From NCBI GenBank assembly GCA_963653155.1, contig CAVJWR010000001.1, forward strand, positions 1 through 64,000: a stretch of DNA of 64,000 nt, read 5' to 3'. This stretch comes from UBA1731 sp963653155. GTDB taxonomy: Bacteria > Verrucomicrobiota > Kiritimatiellia > RFP12 > UBA1067. A program made the translations under genes and the position numbers. The notes under the pieces are model-generated. The model was not told where the DNA came from and did not search any database. It saw nothing but the letters and a program-made list of their open reading frames with translations. Numbering within the stretch: position 1 is the stretch's first letter; the number at the start of each line of letters is the position of its first letter. This document shows positions 6,996-16,800 of this stretch, in pieces.

Positions 6996-7679
6996 TTACT
7001 TCCTCTCCTTCCGCTCTCCGCGCTCGCGGCGGTTGCCGCCGGTCGTGCGAGGCTGGAAATCCTCTTTCTTGCAGATCCACACCTTGATGCCGATCTTGCC
7101 GGCCGTGGTGTTGGCTTCCGCAAACCCATAGTCAATGTTCTCGCGGAGCGTGTGCAGCGGCACCTTGCCCTGGCGGAACCACTCGACGCGCGCAATCTCT
7201 GCGCCGTTGATTCGTCCGCTGGCATGGATCTTGATACCGTCCACGCCCATGTCCATCGCGACCTTTTCGGCACGCTTCATCGCGCGCTTGAGCGCAATGC
7301 GGCGTTCGAGCTGCTGCGCGATCGACTCGGCAACGAGCTGGGCGTCTGCATCGGCGTCGCGCACCTCCTTGATCTCAAGATAGACCTCCTTCTTGGTCAT
7401 CTTGGAGAGCTCGTCGCGGATCTTGTCCACGTCCTGCCCCTTGCGCCCGATGATGACGCCGGGACGCGCACTCATGAGAGTCACGCGCACACGGTTGGCA
7501 TAGCGCTCAACGATGATCTTAGAGAGTCCCGCCTCGGAAAGGCGGCTCTTGACGAATTCGCGGATGGCGTTGTCCTCTACCAGGAATGCGCCGAAGTTCT
7601 TCTTCTGCGCGAACCACTTCGAGCGCCATGCGCGGCTTACGGGCAGGCGAAACCCGACCGGATTGACTTTCTGACCCAT
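6996..7679 (-). CDS. rpsC: 30S ribosomal protein S3 (uS3)
   Basis: A 227-residue S3. The N-terminus is GQKVNPVGFRLPVSRAWRSK, the KH domain has RPGVIIGRKGQDVDKIRDEL at about residues 72-91, and the C-terminal domain has DYGFAEANTTAGKIGIKVWI. The start is the ATG at 7679, which overlaps the rplV stop by one base; a longer upstream reading frame in the same frame is not the gene. The C-terminus ends in a basic RRERGERKERK tail. Confidence 0.97.
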   Translation of the reverse strand: MGQKVNPVGFRLPVSRAWRSKWFAQKKNFGAFLVEDNAIREFVKSRLSEAGLSKIIVERYANRVRVTLMSARPGVIIGRKGQDVDKIRDELSKMTKKEVYLEIKEVRDADADAQLVAESIAQQLERRIALKRAMKRAEKVAMDMGVDGIKIHASGRINGAEIARVEWFRQGKVPLHTLRENIDYGFAEANTTAGKIGIKVWICKKEDFQPRTTGGNRRERGERKERK

Positions 7680-8023
7680 TATTTGGCCTCCTTGGAGTCC
7701 GTAAGGACAACTTTGCAGTGGCAGAGACGACGGGCGATCGGATGCGCCGAACCACGCGCCGTCGGCCAGAACCTGCGGATACGCACGGACTCGTCGAACA
7801 CGCACTCCTTCACGGTGAGCGTAGCCGTGTCGAGACCATTGTTGTTCTTGGCGTTTGCAGCCGCAGAAAGCAAAGTCTTCTTCAGGATGAGCGCGGCTTT
7901 CTTCGGGCTGAACTCGACGACCTTCAACGCCGCCGAAACCGGGAGCCCCCGGCACTCGCGGGCAAGCGGACGGCCCTTGGCCGCCGACATGCGCGCGTTA
8001 CGGGTGATTGCTATCACTTCCAT
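7679..8023 (-). CDS. rplV: 50S ribosomal protein L22 (uL22)
   Basis: A 114-residue L22 (RNARMSAAKGRPLARECRGL, LKKTLLSAAANAKNNNGLDT, and the C-terminal hairpin RRFWPTARGSAHPIARRLCH). The extended hairpin that lines the exit tunnel is present and of normal length. One-base overlap with rpsC (TAATG). Confidence 0.97.
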   Translation of the reverse strand: MEVIAITRNARMSAAKGRPLARECRGLPVSAALKVVEFSPKKAALILKKTLLSAAANAKNNNGLDTATLTVKECVFDESVRIRRFWPTARGSAHPIARRLCHCKVVLTDSKEAK

Positions 8024-8031
8024 CTCTTACC

Positions 8032-8310
8032 TTACCTTTCGGCCTTTTCGACATGGGCGCCGTGCGACTTGAACGTACGGGTCGGGGCGAATTCGCCGAG
8101 ACGGTGGCCGACCATGTTCTCTGTGACGAACACAGGGGTATGCTGACGGCCGTTGTGCACGGCAAACGTCAGACCCACAAACTCAGGGAGCACCATGGAA
8201 CGGCGACTCCACGTCTTGATGGGCTGCTTCTTGCCAGCGGCCTGCATCTTCTCGACCTTCCTCAGGAGGCTCTCCTCCACATAAGGTCCCTTCTTAAGTG
8301 AACGCGCCAT
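8032..8310 (-). CDS. rpsS: 30S ribosomal protein S19 (uS19)
   Basis: A 92-residue S19 (ARSLKKGPYVEESLLRKVEK, then KTWSRRSMVLPEFVGLTFAV and GHRLGEFAPTRTFKSHG). It binds the 3' domain of 16S rRNA with S13. Complete, with rplB 3 nt upstream. Confidence 0.97.
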   Translation of the reverse strand: MARSLKKGPYVEESLLRKVEKMQAAGKKQPIKTWSRRSMVLPEFVGLTFAVHNGRQHTPVFVTENMVGHRLGEFAPTRTFKSHGAHVEKAER

Positions 8311-8313
8311 GGA

Positions 8314-9138
8314 TTATTTCCTCCGTTTGACGATGACCTTGTTCGAGGCCTTGTGCGGATTGCGGGTCTTCCCGCCCTTCGCAAGCTGGCCCCACGGCGA
8401 ACGCGGGTGGCTGCCGCCAGACGTACGGCCCTCGCCGCCGCCCATCGGGTGATCCACAGGGTTCATCGCCACACCACGCACCGTCGGGCGAATGCCGAGG
8501 TAGCGCTTGCGGCCAGCCTTACCGAGCTGGATGGAACCCCAATCCTTGTTGCCGACAGTTCCGACCGTCGCCCTGCAGCGTCCGCTGAAGATGCGGACTT
8601 CGCCAGACGACATCTTGAGCGTAACCGTATCGCCGTCACGAGCCATGAGCTGGGCTTCGGTACCAGCCGAACGCGCAACCTTTGCGCCCTGGCCGGGAAC
8701 GAGCTCCACGCAGTGGACCATGAGCCCGAGCGGGATGAGCGACAGGGGCAGGCAGTTGCCAGGCGTGGCTTCGGCCTTCTCGCCGCTCATGAGCGTCATG
8801 CCGGGCTTCACGCCTTCGGCTGCGAGGATGTACGACAGCGTACCGTCCTCGTACTTCAGGAGCGCGAGGTTGGCGCTGCGGTTCGGATCGTAGGCGATGG
8901 CCTCGACCGTCGCCGGAACGCCGTCCTTCTGACGCATGAAGTCAACGATGCGGTAGCGGCGCTTCACTCCACCGCCCTTGTGGCGGGTGGTGATGACGCC
9001 CGTGTTGTTGCGCCCGGCGTTCTTGCGCAGGGGACGCGTCAACGACTTCACCGGCTTTTTCTCGGTGATCTCCTCGAACGTGGGGGCGACGCGGAAGCGC
9101 ATACCCTGCGAACGAGCCTTGAATGTCTTAAGTGCCAT
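8314..9138 (-). CDS. rplB: 50S ribosomal protein L2 (uL2)
   Basis: A 274-residue L2 with all hallmark segments: GRNNTGVITTRHKGGGVKRR near residue 45, AIAYDPNRSANLALL near 85, and the peptidyl-transferase-proximal VAMNPVDHPMGGGEGRTSGG near 225. The C-terminus KTRNPHKASNKVIVKRRK is normal. One of the most conserved proteins in the window. Confidence 0.98.
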   Translation of the reverse strand: MALKTFKARSQGMRFRVAPTFEEITEKKPVKSLTRPLRKNAGRNNTGVITTRHKGGGVKRRYRIVDFMRQKDGVPATVEAIAYDPNRSANLALLKYEDGTLSYILAAEGVKPGMTLMSGEKAEATPGNCLPLSLIPLGLMVHCVELVPGQGAKVARSAGTEAQLMARDGDTVTLKMSSGEVRIFSGRCRATVGTVGNKDWGSIQLGKAGRKRYLGIRPTVRGVAMNPVDHPMGGGEGRTSGGSHPRSPWGQLAKGGKTRNPHKASNKVIVKRRK

Positions 9139-9152
9139 GATCTATGGACTCC

Positions 9153-9431
9153 TTACACCTGTTCGATGCGCTCACCGGCCTTGACCGTGACGATCGCGCG
9201 CTTCCAGGTGGATTCCTTCACCTGACGGCGCGTGCCACGAATCGTGCGGAGACCGCCCTTCATGTTCTGGGTGTTGACGGCGAGCACATGCACACCGTAC
9301 TTCTTCTCCACCGCCTGGCGGATCTCCGGCTTGGATGCCGACCTGTCCACCTCAAGGCAGTAACGATTCAAAGCGCTCATCGCTGAACCCTTCTCGGTGA
9401 TCAGAATGCGCTTGACGACTTCCTTTGCCAT
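9153..9431 (-). CDS. rplW: 50S ribosomal protein L23 (uL23)
   Basis: A 92-residue L23 (VVKRILITEKGSAMSALNRY, then QAVEKKYGVHVLAVNTQNMK and a basic C-terminus). It sits at the tunnel exit and docks trigger factor and SRP. Its ATG overlaps the rplD stop by one base. Confidence 0.95.
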   Translation of the reverse strand: MAKEVVKRILITEKGSAMSALNRYCLEVDRSASKPEIRQAVEKKYGVHVLAVNTQNMKGGLRTIRGTRRQVKESTWKRAIVTVKAGERIEQV

Positions 9432-10075
9432 TACTTCGCCTCCTTCTTGACGACAGCCATGCGCTTGACAAGGGCATCAAAGCCGGCCTTGTCGCACACG
9501 ATCGTCCTGAACTTCAGGATGGAGTACACGTCTGCCTCCGACGCCGCGAGGAAAGCGGCCCTCGCGAGGTTTGCCGTGACGCGGGCGACAGTCTCGTCGA
9601 ACTTCTCGGTCACGACAAGTGCGCTGCGCTCGACGCCGGCCTTCTTGAGAAGCGCCGCCATCAGCTTGGTCTTCGGCTCCTCGAACTTGAACTCGGAGAC
9701 GACCACGACGTCGCCAGCCGCGATCTTCTCGGAGAACGCACGCGCAAACGCCAGCTGCATGACCTTGCGGTTGATCTTCTGCGAGAAGTCACGAGGCTTC
9801 GGACCATGTGCCACGCCGCCGCCGCGCCAAACCGGCGACTGGCGGAATCCCGCACGGGCATTGCCCGTACCCTTCTGCTTCCACGGCTTCTTGTTGGAGC
9901 CGGCGACCTCGCCCTTGCCCTTCGTGCAGGCCGTTCCGGCCCGCATGGCGTTGCGAATCGCGGTGACCGCGTCCTTGACAGCCTGAGCGCCCTTGTCGAG
10001 CGTGAGCTGGCCATCATCAAAAGCGATGTCGGCCCCTGCCACACCGGCGGACGTAAATGCCTTAATCGTTGCCAT
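9431..10075 (-). CDS. rplD: 50S ribosomal protein L4 (uL4)
   Basis: A 214-residue L4. The tunnel loop is GSNKKPWKQKGTGNARAGFR followed by SPVWRGGGVAHGPKPRDFSQ. In gamma-proteobacteria L4 represses its own S10 operon through the leader; the long leader here (11120-11402) leaves that possible. Normal order between L3 and L23. Confidence 0.97.
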   Translation of the reverse strand: MATIKAFTSAGVAGADIAFDDGQLTLDKGAQAVKDAVTAIRNAMRAGTACTKGKGEVAGSNKKPWKQKGTGNARAGFRQSPVWRGGGVAHGPKPRDFSQKINRKVMQLAFARAFSEKIAAGDVVVVSEFKFEEPKTKLMAALLKKAGVERSALVVTEKFDETVARVTANLARAAFLAASEADVYSILKFRTIVCDKAGFDALVKRMAVVKKEAK

Positions 10076-10078
10076 TGC

Positions 10079-10801
10079 TTACTTCGCTCCCTTCTTCGCC
10101 GCCTTGAACGCAAGGGCCGCATTCTTCAGCGACTTGCGGACGAAGACGAAACCATCGCGGGCGCCAGGGATGGAACCCTTGACGAGAATCGCGTTGTCCT
10201 CCGGACGGATCTGGACGACTTCGAGATTGATGTTCTTGCGGTTGACGTCACCCATGTGGCCGGGCATCTTCTTGCCCTTTTCGATCCAGCCGGGGAGGTC
10301 ACGGGCCGCCAAGCCGCCCGTACGGCGCTTGGAGTGGCCGCCGTGCGTCATGTTGCCGCCCGCAAACTTGTAGCGGCGAAGCACGCCGGCAAAGCCGCGT
10401 CCCTTCGTGACGCCAGTCACATCAACGTACTTCACGCCCTTGAAGTTCTCTACGGTGAGCGTATCTCCGACCTTCACCTCTTCGCCTTCGTCAAGCGCGA
10501 ACTCCTTGAGTACGCGAACGCCCTTGGACAGGCCGCCCGTCTTCGTGAGGTGGCCGCTTTCCGCCTTGCTCATGCGGTTGCGGGCCTTGCGCCCCTCGTG
10601 GGCATCCTTGTCGGCCTCGGGATCCTTCCAGAGCTTCTGGTCACCGAATCCGAGCTGCGCCGCAACGTACCCGTCCTTCTCAAGAGTCTTCACCTGCACG
10701 ACCGGGCAGGGACCCACCTCAATGACCGTGACGCATACGCGCTTGCCATCCTCGGTGAACACCTGGGTCATGCCGACTTTCTTTCCGATCAAACCTTCCA
10801 T
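10079..10801 (-). CDS. rplC: 50S ribosomal protein L3 (uL3)
   Basis: A 240-residue L3 starting MEGLIGKKVGMTQVFTEDGK, with the central TKGRGFAGVLRRYKFAGGNM and THGGHSKRRTGGLAARDLPG that reach the peptidyl-transferase centre. In place of the usual T-H-G-S it has T-H-G-G. The C-terminus ends in a Lys/Ala tail. Nine nt downstream of rpsJ. Confidence 0.97.
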   Translation of the reverse strand: MEGLIGKKVGMTQVFTEDGKRVCVTVIEVGPCPVVQVKTLEKDGYVAAQLGFGDQKLWKDPEADKDAHEGRKARNRMSKAESGHLTKTGGLSKGVRVLKEFALDEGEEVKVGDTLTVENFKGVKYVDVTGVTKGRGFAGVLRRYKFAGGNMTHGGHSKRRTGGLAARDLPGWIEKGKKMPGHMGDVNRKNINLEVVQIRPEDNAILVKGSIPGARDGFVFVRKSLKNAALAFKAAKKGAK

Positions 10802-10810
10802 GGCTCCTCC

Positions 10811-11119
10811 TTACACCCGGATTGTGATGTCCACGCCCGCAGGCAGGTTGAGCTTCTTCAGTTCGTCGATCGTCTTCGCCGTCGGGTTGACGATGTCGAG
10901 CAGACGCTTGTGCGTGCGCATCTCGAACTGATCCATTGACTTCTTGTCGACGTTCGGTGAGCGGTTCACCGTGAAACGTTCGACGCGCGTGGGGAGCGGG
11001 ATCGGCCCCACCACCTGCGCACCCGTGCCCCTCGCGGTGTCGATGATTCCACCGACAGCCTGATCCAGCACACGATGGTCGTATGCCTGCAGGCGGATGC
11101 GTACTCTTTGCTGTTGCAT
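10811..11119 (-). CDS. rpsJ: 30S ribosomal protein S10 (uS10)
   Basis: A 102-residue S10, first gene of the operon. Signature: IRLQAYDHRVLDQAVGGIID and NVDKKSMDQFEMRTHKRLLD. Besides its place in the 30S head, S10 (NusE) acts in antitermination. Neither tuf nor fusA precedes it; instead there is a roughly 285-nt leader and a strong promoter. Confidence 0.98.
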   Translation of the reverse strand: MQQQRVRIRLQAYDHRVLDQAVGGIIDTARGTGAQVVGPIPLPTRVERFTVNRSPNVDKKSMDQFEMRTHKRLLDIVNPTAKTIDELKKLNLPAGVDITIRV

Positions 11120-11408
11120 CTCTGTTTCTCTCTTGTTTGTTCTTGTTACCGTTTGCCTACCCTTCGACTTCCGGGATTCAAGCCGGTCAAGCCCTTAGGC
11201 CCGTCCCCGACCCGCCCTCGCAAGGCGTCTTCCCGGATTGGTCTCCGCGCAGTCCCCAATTAGACAAAACAGGGCGAAAAGAAAGCGCCTGCGGCGCCTT
11301 CCCCGGCTTTCCACAGGCGTTTGCCTCTTTCATCCGGACGCGTCAAGTGGCCCATTTTCAAGCCTTTCCTGACCGTATCGCTACTATTTCCCCTAAAAAG
11401 GAGTGCGC
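11120..11408 (-). promoter_or_regulatory. Long 5' leader of the S10 operon
   Basis: About 285 nt between the predicted transcription start and rpsJ, with no reading frame of note. It contains a compact GGCGC-CGCA-GCGCC-type hairpin near 11285-11297 and further G+C-rich segments. A leader of this length is compatible with autogenous control (L4 or another protein) or transcriptional attenuation; no known S10-leader fold was identified by eye. Confidence 0.45.
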
Positions 11409-11437
11409 ATTGTAGCATAAATCGGCAGTTAATGCAA
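11409..11437 (-). promoter_or_regulatory. Sigma-70-type promoter of the S10 operon
   Basis: On the minus strand: TTGCAT (11432-11437), a 17-bp spacer, then TACAAT (11409-11414), preceded by TATGC, which makes it an extended -10. Spacing is ideal. The same TATGCTACAAT string recurs upstream of the LamG-type surface-protein gene. Confidence 0.85.
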
Positions 11438-11441
11438 TAGG

Positions 11442-13841
11442 TCACCGGCCATTAATCCGCAGAATCCAGTCAATCGCCGCCGCACGAATCGCCGCCGGGT
11501 CATCACGCCCGAAATCGACGGATTCGTACCACTTCTGCGCCGCCGCGTTCGGATGTGCCCGAAGAAGCTGGAGGAACTTCGTCAAGTATCGGACGTCCTT
11601 GATGGCCGATTCCAGCCCCGTGAAGGCAATGGTCTCGACCACGCCATCCAGCGTCGGATAGAGAATCGTCTCGCTGCGGTACGCCCCTCCATGCTTTCCC
11701 GTGATCCGGTTGCGCTGTAGCGAGGCAATGTCGTTCCACGCCGCGCCGCCCGACGTCTCGCAGTAAGTGTTCGCGCCGTCAAAGCCGAGATGCCAGAGGT
11801 AGAGGCCGTAGTTGCGCCGGTAGAGGCGCGGATCCTCCGGGGCCGTCTGCGGCGTACCGTATTTCCAGAGGGCGTGTCCGACCGAATGCCAGTCGGACGG
11901 ACGCGCGTTCTCAGGCGCATCGTGATAGACGCAGATGTCGAGAAGGTCGCCGACGTTCTCGAAATGCCCGTTGCCGCCACTGACGATGATCCGCGCACCC
12001 GTCTCCTTTGCCGCCTTCCAGGCCGTGCGCTGCGAAAGCAGCTTTTCGCCGTAGGCCTCGTCGAACCCATAGAAGTAGACTGGAGCGAAGCCATATTCGC
12101 GCGCCGTCGCCATCGCCCGGACGAGCCGCGCCTTCATCGCCGCGATCTGCACGTCGTTCGTGTCGTTGCCGATAAGCCCGGACGCTCCAAGGTGCAACGC
12201 TCCCTTGAAGCCGGCCTCACGTGCGACCGCCAGGTGCGCACGGAACTTCGCATCGTCATAGACGATGCCGGAATGCCAGATGAACGCCGGATCATGGATG
12301 CCGCCCTCGTAGAGCGTGCGGTAGACCGCCAACACCTGTTCGCGTGACCGGTGGAATGGCGACATCGCGGGTGAGCCATCCGCACTCAGGGCGCACCACG
12401 TGTAAAGCCCCATCGTGTACTCGCGTGACGGATTGTAGGCCGTCTCTGCCTTTTCCGGCAGCGTGAACGGCAGCACCGTCAGCTCAATCGGGATCTCCGC
12501 GACCACGCCACCCGCGCCCGCGCGTACTGTAAGGGTTCCCCGATACGTACCGGCCTTCGCGCCCTTCGGCACACGGAGAGTGACCGCCAACTGCTTGTTG
12601 AGGCCAGGATCGAGGTCAAACGGGCGCAACGTCGGCGCATCTACGATCGGCATCTTCTCGTTCGGGATGCGGCTACTCCACGCGAACTCCGTAATCGTAT
12701 TGACGTTCGTGTAGAATGGTGTCGCCGATGCGAAGCGAACGAAGTTCACGTGCGCCTCATGGTCGGGCACTACTAGGCTATCGTCATTCAGGAGGAGTTC
12801 CGGCACAAGCACCTGACCTTCGCCCGTAGCAACGTCAGCGAACGGCGCACCCTCTCCCTGATAGTGGCACTTGACGACCTTCGCGGAGATCGCCGATGCC
12901 GGGATCTCCGCCCCAAGACCCAACCATCCGCTCTTCAGGTTTGAGAACGCAAGCGTTACGTCCCGCAGCCCATCGCGAGACCACAGGACTATGCTGGCGC
13001 GAGTCCGCTCGCCAGGGCATTCGGCAATGCGCAGAACACCCTTTGCCTCGCCGGGGATGCGCGTGGACGTGGGCAGAATCGGATAGCCTGCTCCAAGGTC
13101 GGATGACGGGAACCAGAGTAGCCCAGAACCGGCCGCCGTCCGCGCAGCCAGCACTTTCGGATCGTCGGCGACGGCATCAGCCACGGCCTCGCCAAGATCG
13201 ACAATGCGCAAGTTTGCGATTTCTACGGCCTCAGGGTCAGACGCCGTCACGTGGAAGAACGCCCGAATGCGCGAATCGGCGCTCGGCGTCAACACGAATG
13301 CGTTGCGGTGGAAGGTCTGCGGCTGGGTGGGATCCACGACCGACCGCATCTGGCAGGCGCTGACGAACTTGCCGTCCGCATCATAGATGTCGTAACGGAA
13401 ATAGGGAGCCGCCCCACCCTTCGGCGTCCGCGCCTCCCAAAGGATGGCAACGGGAACGCCCTTCTTCATCGGAACCGCGAACTTGCTACTCTGCACGCAC
13501 CCGACAAATGACTTGCCGTTCGGACGCAGCTCGATGCACTTTCCGCCGCGCCCGTCATCCTTCACGGTGACGCCCTTGTCCCTCGTCCACCGCTGCGAGC
13601 GAAACGCCTCCTCGCGCCACGCCGTCTCTTCGAAGACAACCTTGCCGGGAATGTCCCCTCCGCCGATCCACTTCCCCGTCAGCTCTTTCGCGGCCGCATC
13701 CGCCGCGAACGCATGCGTGGCCAACGGTCGCGTTCGCCGAGCATCCTCGACCGTGCGTCCCGCGCCCGGCAGGCCTATCGCCTCCGCCCAGCCCATCGCC
13801 GCCATGCAGGCGACAGCCATCATCATTCCTGTCCGATTCAT
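11442..13841 (-). CDS. Secreted glycoside-hydrolase-like protein (DUF4091-type architecture)
   Basis: About 799 residues with a signal peptide (NRTGMMMAVACMAAMGWAEA). The N-terminal half is a carbohydrate-binding-like beta region (KWIGGGDIPGKVVFEE, AAPYFRYDIYDADGKFV) followed by an Ig-like strand domain (LAVTLRVPKGAKAGTYRGTL). The C-terminal half looks like a TIM barrel (PVYFYGFDEAYGEK, ARIIVSGGNGHFENVGD, YGLYLWHLGFDGANTYC). The FDEAYGE segment would suit a catalytic acid, but the residues are not assigned with certainty. Start ATG 13841 has AAGGGCAAGG upstream, 23 nt after the surface-protein stop, so it is the second gene of that operon. Likely role: periplasmic or surface glycan cleavage. 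The family call is from general resemblance. Confidence 0.7.
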   Translation of the reverse strand: MNRTGMMMAVACMAAMGWAEAIGLPGAGRTVEDARRTRPLATHAFAADAAAKELTGKWIGGGDIPGKVVFEETAWREEAFRSQRWTRDKGVTVKDDGRGGKCIELRPNGKSFVGCVQSSKFAVPMKKGVPVAILWEARTPKGGAAPYFRYDIYDADGKFVSACQMRSVVDPTQPQTFHRNAFVLTPSADSRIRAFFHVTASDPEAVEIANLRIVDLGEAVADAVADDPKVLAARTAAGSGLLWFPSSDLGAGYPILPTSTRIPGEAKGVLRIAECPGERTRASIVLWSRDGLRDVTLAFSNLKSGWLGLGAEIPASAISAKVVKCHYQGEGAPFADVATGEGQVLVPELLLNDDSLVVPDHEAHVNFVRFASATPFYTNVNTITEFAWSSRIPNEKMPIVDAPTLRPFDLDPGLNKQLAVTLRVPKGAKAGTYRGTLTVRAGAGGVVAEIPIELTVLPFTLPEKAETAYNPSREYTMGLYTWCALSADGSPAMSPFHRSREQVLAVYRTLYEGGIHDPAFIWHSGIVYDDAKFRAHLAVAREAGFKGALHLGASGLIGNDTNDVQIAAMKARLVRAMATAREYGFAPVYFYGFDEAYGEKLLSQRTAWKAAKETGARIIVSGGNGHFENVGDLLDICVYHDAPENARPSDWHSVGHALWKYGTPQTAPEDPRLYRRNYGLYLWHLGFDGANTYCETSGGAAWNDIASLQRNRITGKHGGAYRSETILYPTLDGVVETIAFTGLESAIKDVRYLTKFLQLLRAHPNAAAQKWYESVDFGRDDPAAIRAAAIDWILRINGR

Positions 13842-13864
13842 TGCCTTGCCCTTCATTTGATTGA

Positions 13865-16800
13865 TCACCTGAGAATCAGCGTAGTGCCGTGCTGACCGAA
13901 CCGCACGATAAGCCGTCCGCCCGTGCGCACGAAGAAGTGCGGACGGTTGCCTTTGTCGAACGCATGGCCCGTGAACGTCGCCGTTTCAAGGGCTTCGAGA
14001 TTTGAGAAAGCGTTAGCCGTAGCCACGGTCAGCTTCAGGTCGCGCAGGCTACCGTCTGTCGGCAGCCCGTCGAAATTCACAGTCAGGTTCGCGCCGAACG
14101 AAATCGTGCCGGTGACAGACATCTCAGCCGCCTTGCCGTCCTTCCCCACCTTAATGTTCCACGTAGCTCCGTCGGCTATGCCTATCGAACCGAGAATGCG
14201 GGAAGACTGCACGGGCGGCAAATCTTCGAGTTCGCCGTCGCCTTTACCAAACCACTTTTTCATCAGGTAGTTGCGCGTCGCCGTCTTCTCGCGTGCCGTC
14301 AGTTCACGCTCGTAAAGCAGAATCTCGCCATACCGCCCGCCACCAAAGCTGGAGTCGCGATCCATCGCCAGCGCCGAGACGGAAGTCGCCGCCGCCGGAT
14401 GGAACTCGCAGAGCTGGAAGCGTCCGTTGTCCACCGAGGCAGTGCCTGTAGGGTCTGACACCTCGACCCCATCGACCAGAACCTGTCCTTTGCGGACGGG
14501 AAGCGCACCATCGTTGTAGATGACCAGCCCTCCGCTCGCGGCGCGGGTATAGTCAATCGAGTAGGCGTTGGACTCCCTGCGATTGGACGACCCGAGCACC
14601 GTGCCGCCAGACAGGGGATACCACACAACGAATGCGCTGCGAACGCCGTCCAGCCCCTTGGCAAGGTACATGGCACGCCCATCTGCGCCAACCGACGAGA
14701 AATCCATCACCGGCAAACCGTTCTGCCGTTCTGTCGCATTCAGGAACGGCTGACGTGCAGCCGTCATGTTGTAGGCGACGTTGCGGTGTTCCCGATCATA
14801 CCAGTACCAGACCTTGCTGTCCGAATCGTCCGCGAACTGGATGCTCGCAGCATCCGAGGCATCCAGGTGCAAAGACGCCCTCGCCGCCGGCACCGCCTTG
14901 TCCGCAACGTCGCTCGCCGCTCCACTGACGACGCTTCCCTCGCGGACGCGAATCGTCCCTTCGCCGTCCGCACCGAACGGCCCGACCATAAGCGTGCCGC
15001 CGCCTGTCTTATCCACGGTTGCGTTCGCCACAAGGCCATCAATCCGAGCGACCGTGCCGGACGGCACGTATATCTCGCTTTCCGCCTCGACAGTGACCGT
15101 ACGGATGTCGGGCATCGTCACGGATTCCGCCTGATAACCGGGCAGCTCCCGTCCGAACCACTTCTTCGTCAGGTACGCCTCGGCATCGCGAATTTCCGTT
15201 TCGGATAGCGGACGTTTCCAGACGAGCAGTTCGCCGAGTCTCAGACCGCCCTGTCGCACATTCGTGCCGCCGATGTAGCGAATCGTGCTGCCGGCCGCGC
15301 GAATCGCCACGACCTGATAGCCCGGCGTCGCATAGCCGGCCTGCGAATCGACCTTCACGCCATCCAGCATCACGAGCGCGTTCGTTGTTGGATAGATGGA
15401 GGCGTAACCGACTTCGCCGACTGGTGCCGTCCGCAACAGCGGCTGGTCAAAGTCCGCGTCCGTCAACCAATCGACCTTATCCTGATGACGCGCGAATACG
15501 CCCTTGTTCAAGTTGCCTACGAGGTTGCCGCCGCTCCGCTGCGCACCGACCACGGCGACGACGGTGTATACGCTCGCTGGTGAAAACGCCGTGAAGGTCG
15601 TGCCGTCCGCCGAATGGACGAACTCCATCGCCCGCCCATCCTTCGACGTGTTTGCCGTAGTGTAGCTACCGAAGTCGAGGACATTTCGTCCGTTGAGCGC
15701 ATCGTGCAGAATCCATGGCCGCGCGGCGTCAGCCCCGCCCTTCGCCTGAGCGTAGACCGCCGCGCCCCTGACCGTGAAGTCCGTAAGGTTGCGCCACCGC
15801 AGCACGTAGTTGTCATCCGTGTTCGGCACCAGCGAATCGGCCTCGCTCGCGTCGAAGCGAAAGGTCAGGTCATCCGGCAGATCGTCCGCCGTCGCCGGCG
15901 TGACACGCTTCGTCAAGTCCAGACGCCCGCCTGCCAAGACGATATCGCCGCCGTAATGCGCCGCGTCGAGAATCCGCAACGTGCCCCCTCCCTTCTTCAC
16001 GGTCGCGGCGCCGAGACCGCGCCCGCCCGAAAGACGGTCAACCTGAAGCGTCTCGCCCGCCGCCATCTCGATCTCGTTCGTCACGCCGAACGCCGTATGC
16101 GTGTCGCGGCGTGTCCGCACACAGCCGATCGATGCCGCACCGCCGTAGCCGACTGTATTCGCTCCGAACCACTTGGCGCGCAGGTGCGCCTGAAGCCGCA
16201 TCAGCGCGTCTTCGTTTACGACCTCGCCGAAGATGTAGAGTTCCGCCCACTGGCCACCGCCCCGGTTGTAGGCAAACGAGGGTACGGACGACATGCCAAG
16301 GCCCGTCGCCTGAAAGACTGCCCCCGTCGGCTGAAAGACGGTGACGTCCCAACCAGGCGTGAAGCCAGCTTCAGACGCCCCAGTCACCTGGCCGTTGTGC
16401 CACGCCTTCGCCGCCGCGAGCGGTCCGCGATAGCCGACCGCCATCGGCGTCCAGTAGGCTTCGGTCTCACCCTCGGCGGCAGCCAGGTTTCGTTTCCAGT
16501 TGTCGCCCAGTCCGGCGGTGTCATCCGCTTTCGCCGGACTGCCTTTGACCCATCCACCGCCAAAGAACGTGTTGACGGAATCATGCAGCACCTTGTGCAC
16601 GGCGACGACAGAACCAATGCCGAAGAGGACATTCGAGGCGGCGCAGTCTGCCGCCGCCCCTTCCGGCACGATGGGATTGAACCAAAGCGCACGATACGTG
16701 TTCTTCGCGTCGCCGAAGTCGAGCGCCGGACGTCCGCCCAGTTCCGGCACGTTCTCAATGTATAGCGGCGCGTTCGCGTCGCCATTGACTATGAATCCGG

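Noticed and set aside
9425..10939. 504-codon open frame on the plus strand opposite rplD-rplC
   Set aside because: It is the antisense shadow of conserved ribosomal genes; there is no ribosome-binding site and the composition is typical of antisense frames in GC-rich DNA.
11120..11408. tRNA or other structured RNA gene in the S10 leader
   Set aside because: No cloverleaf, no T-loop motif; only small hairpins.
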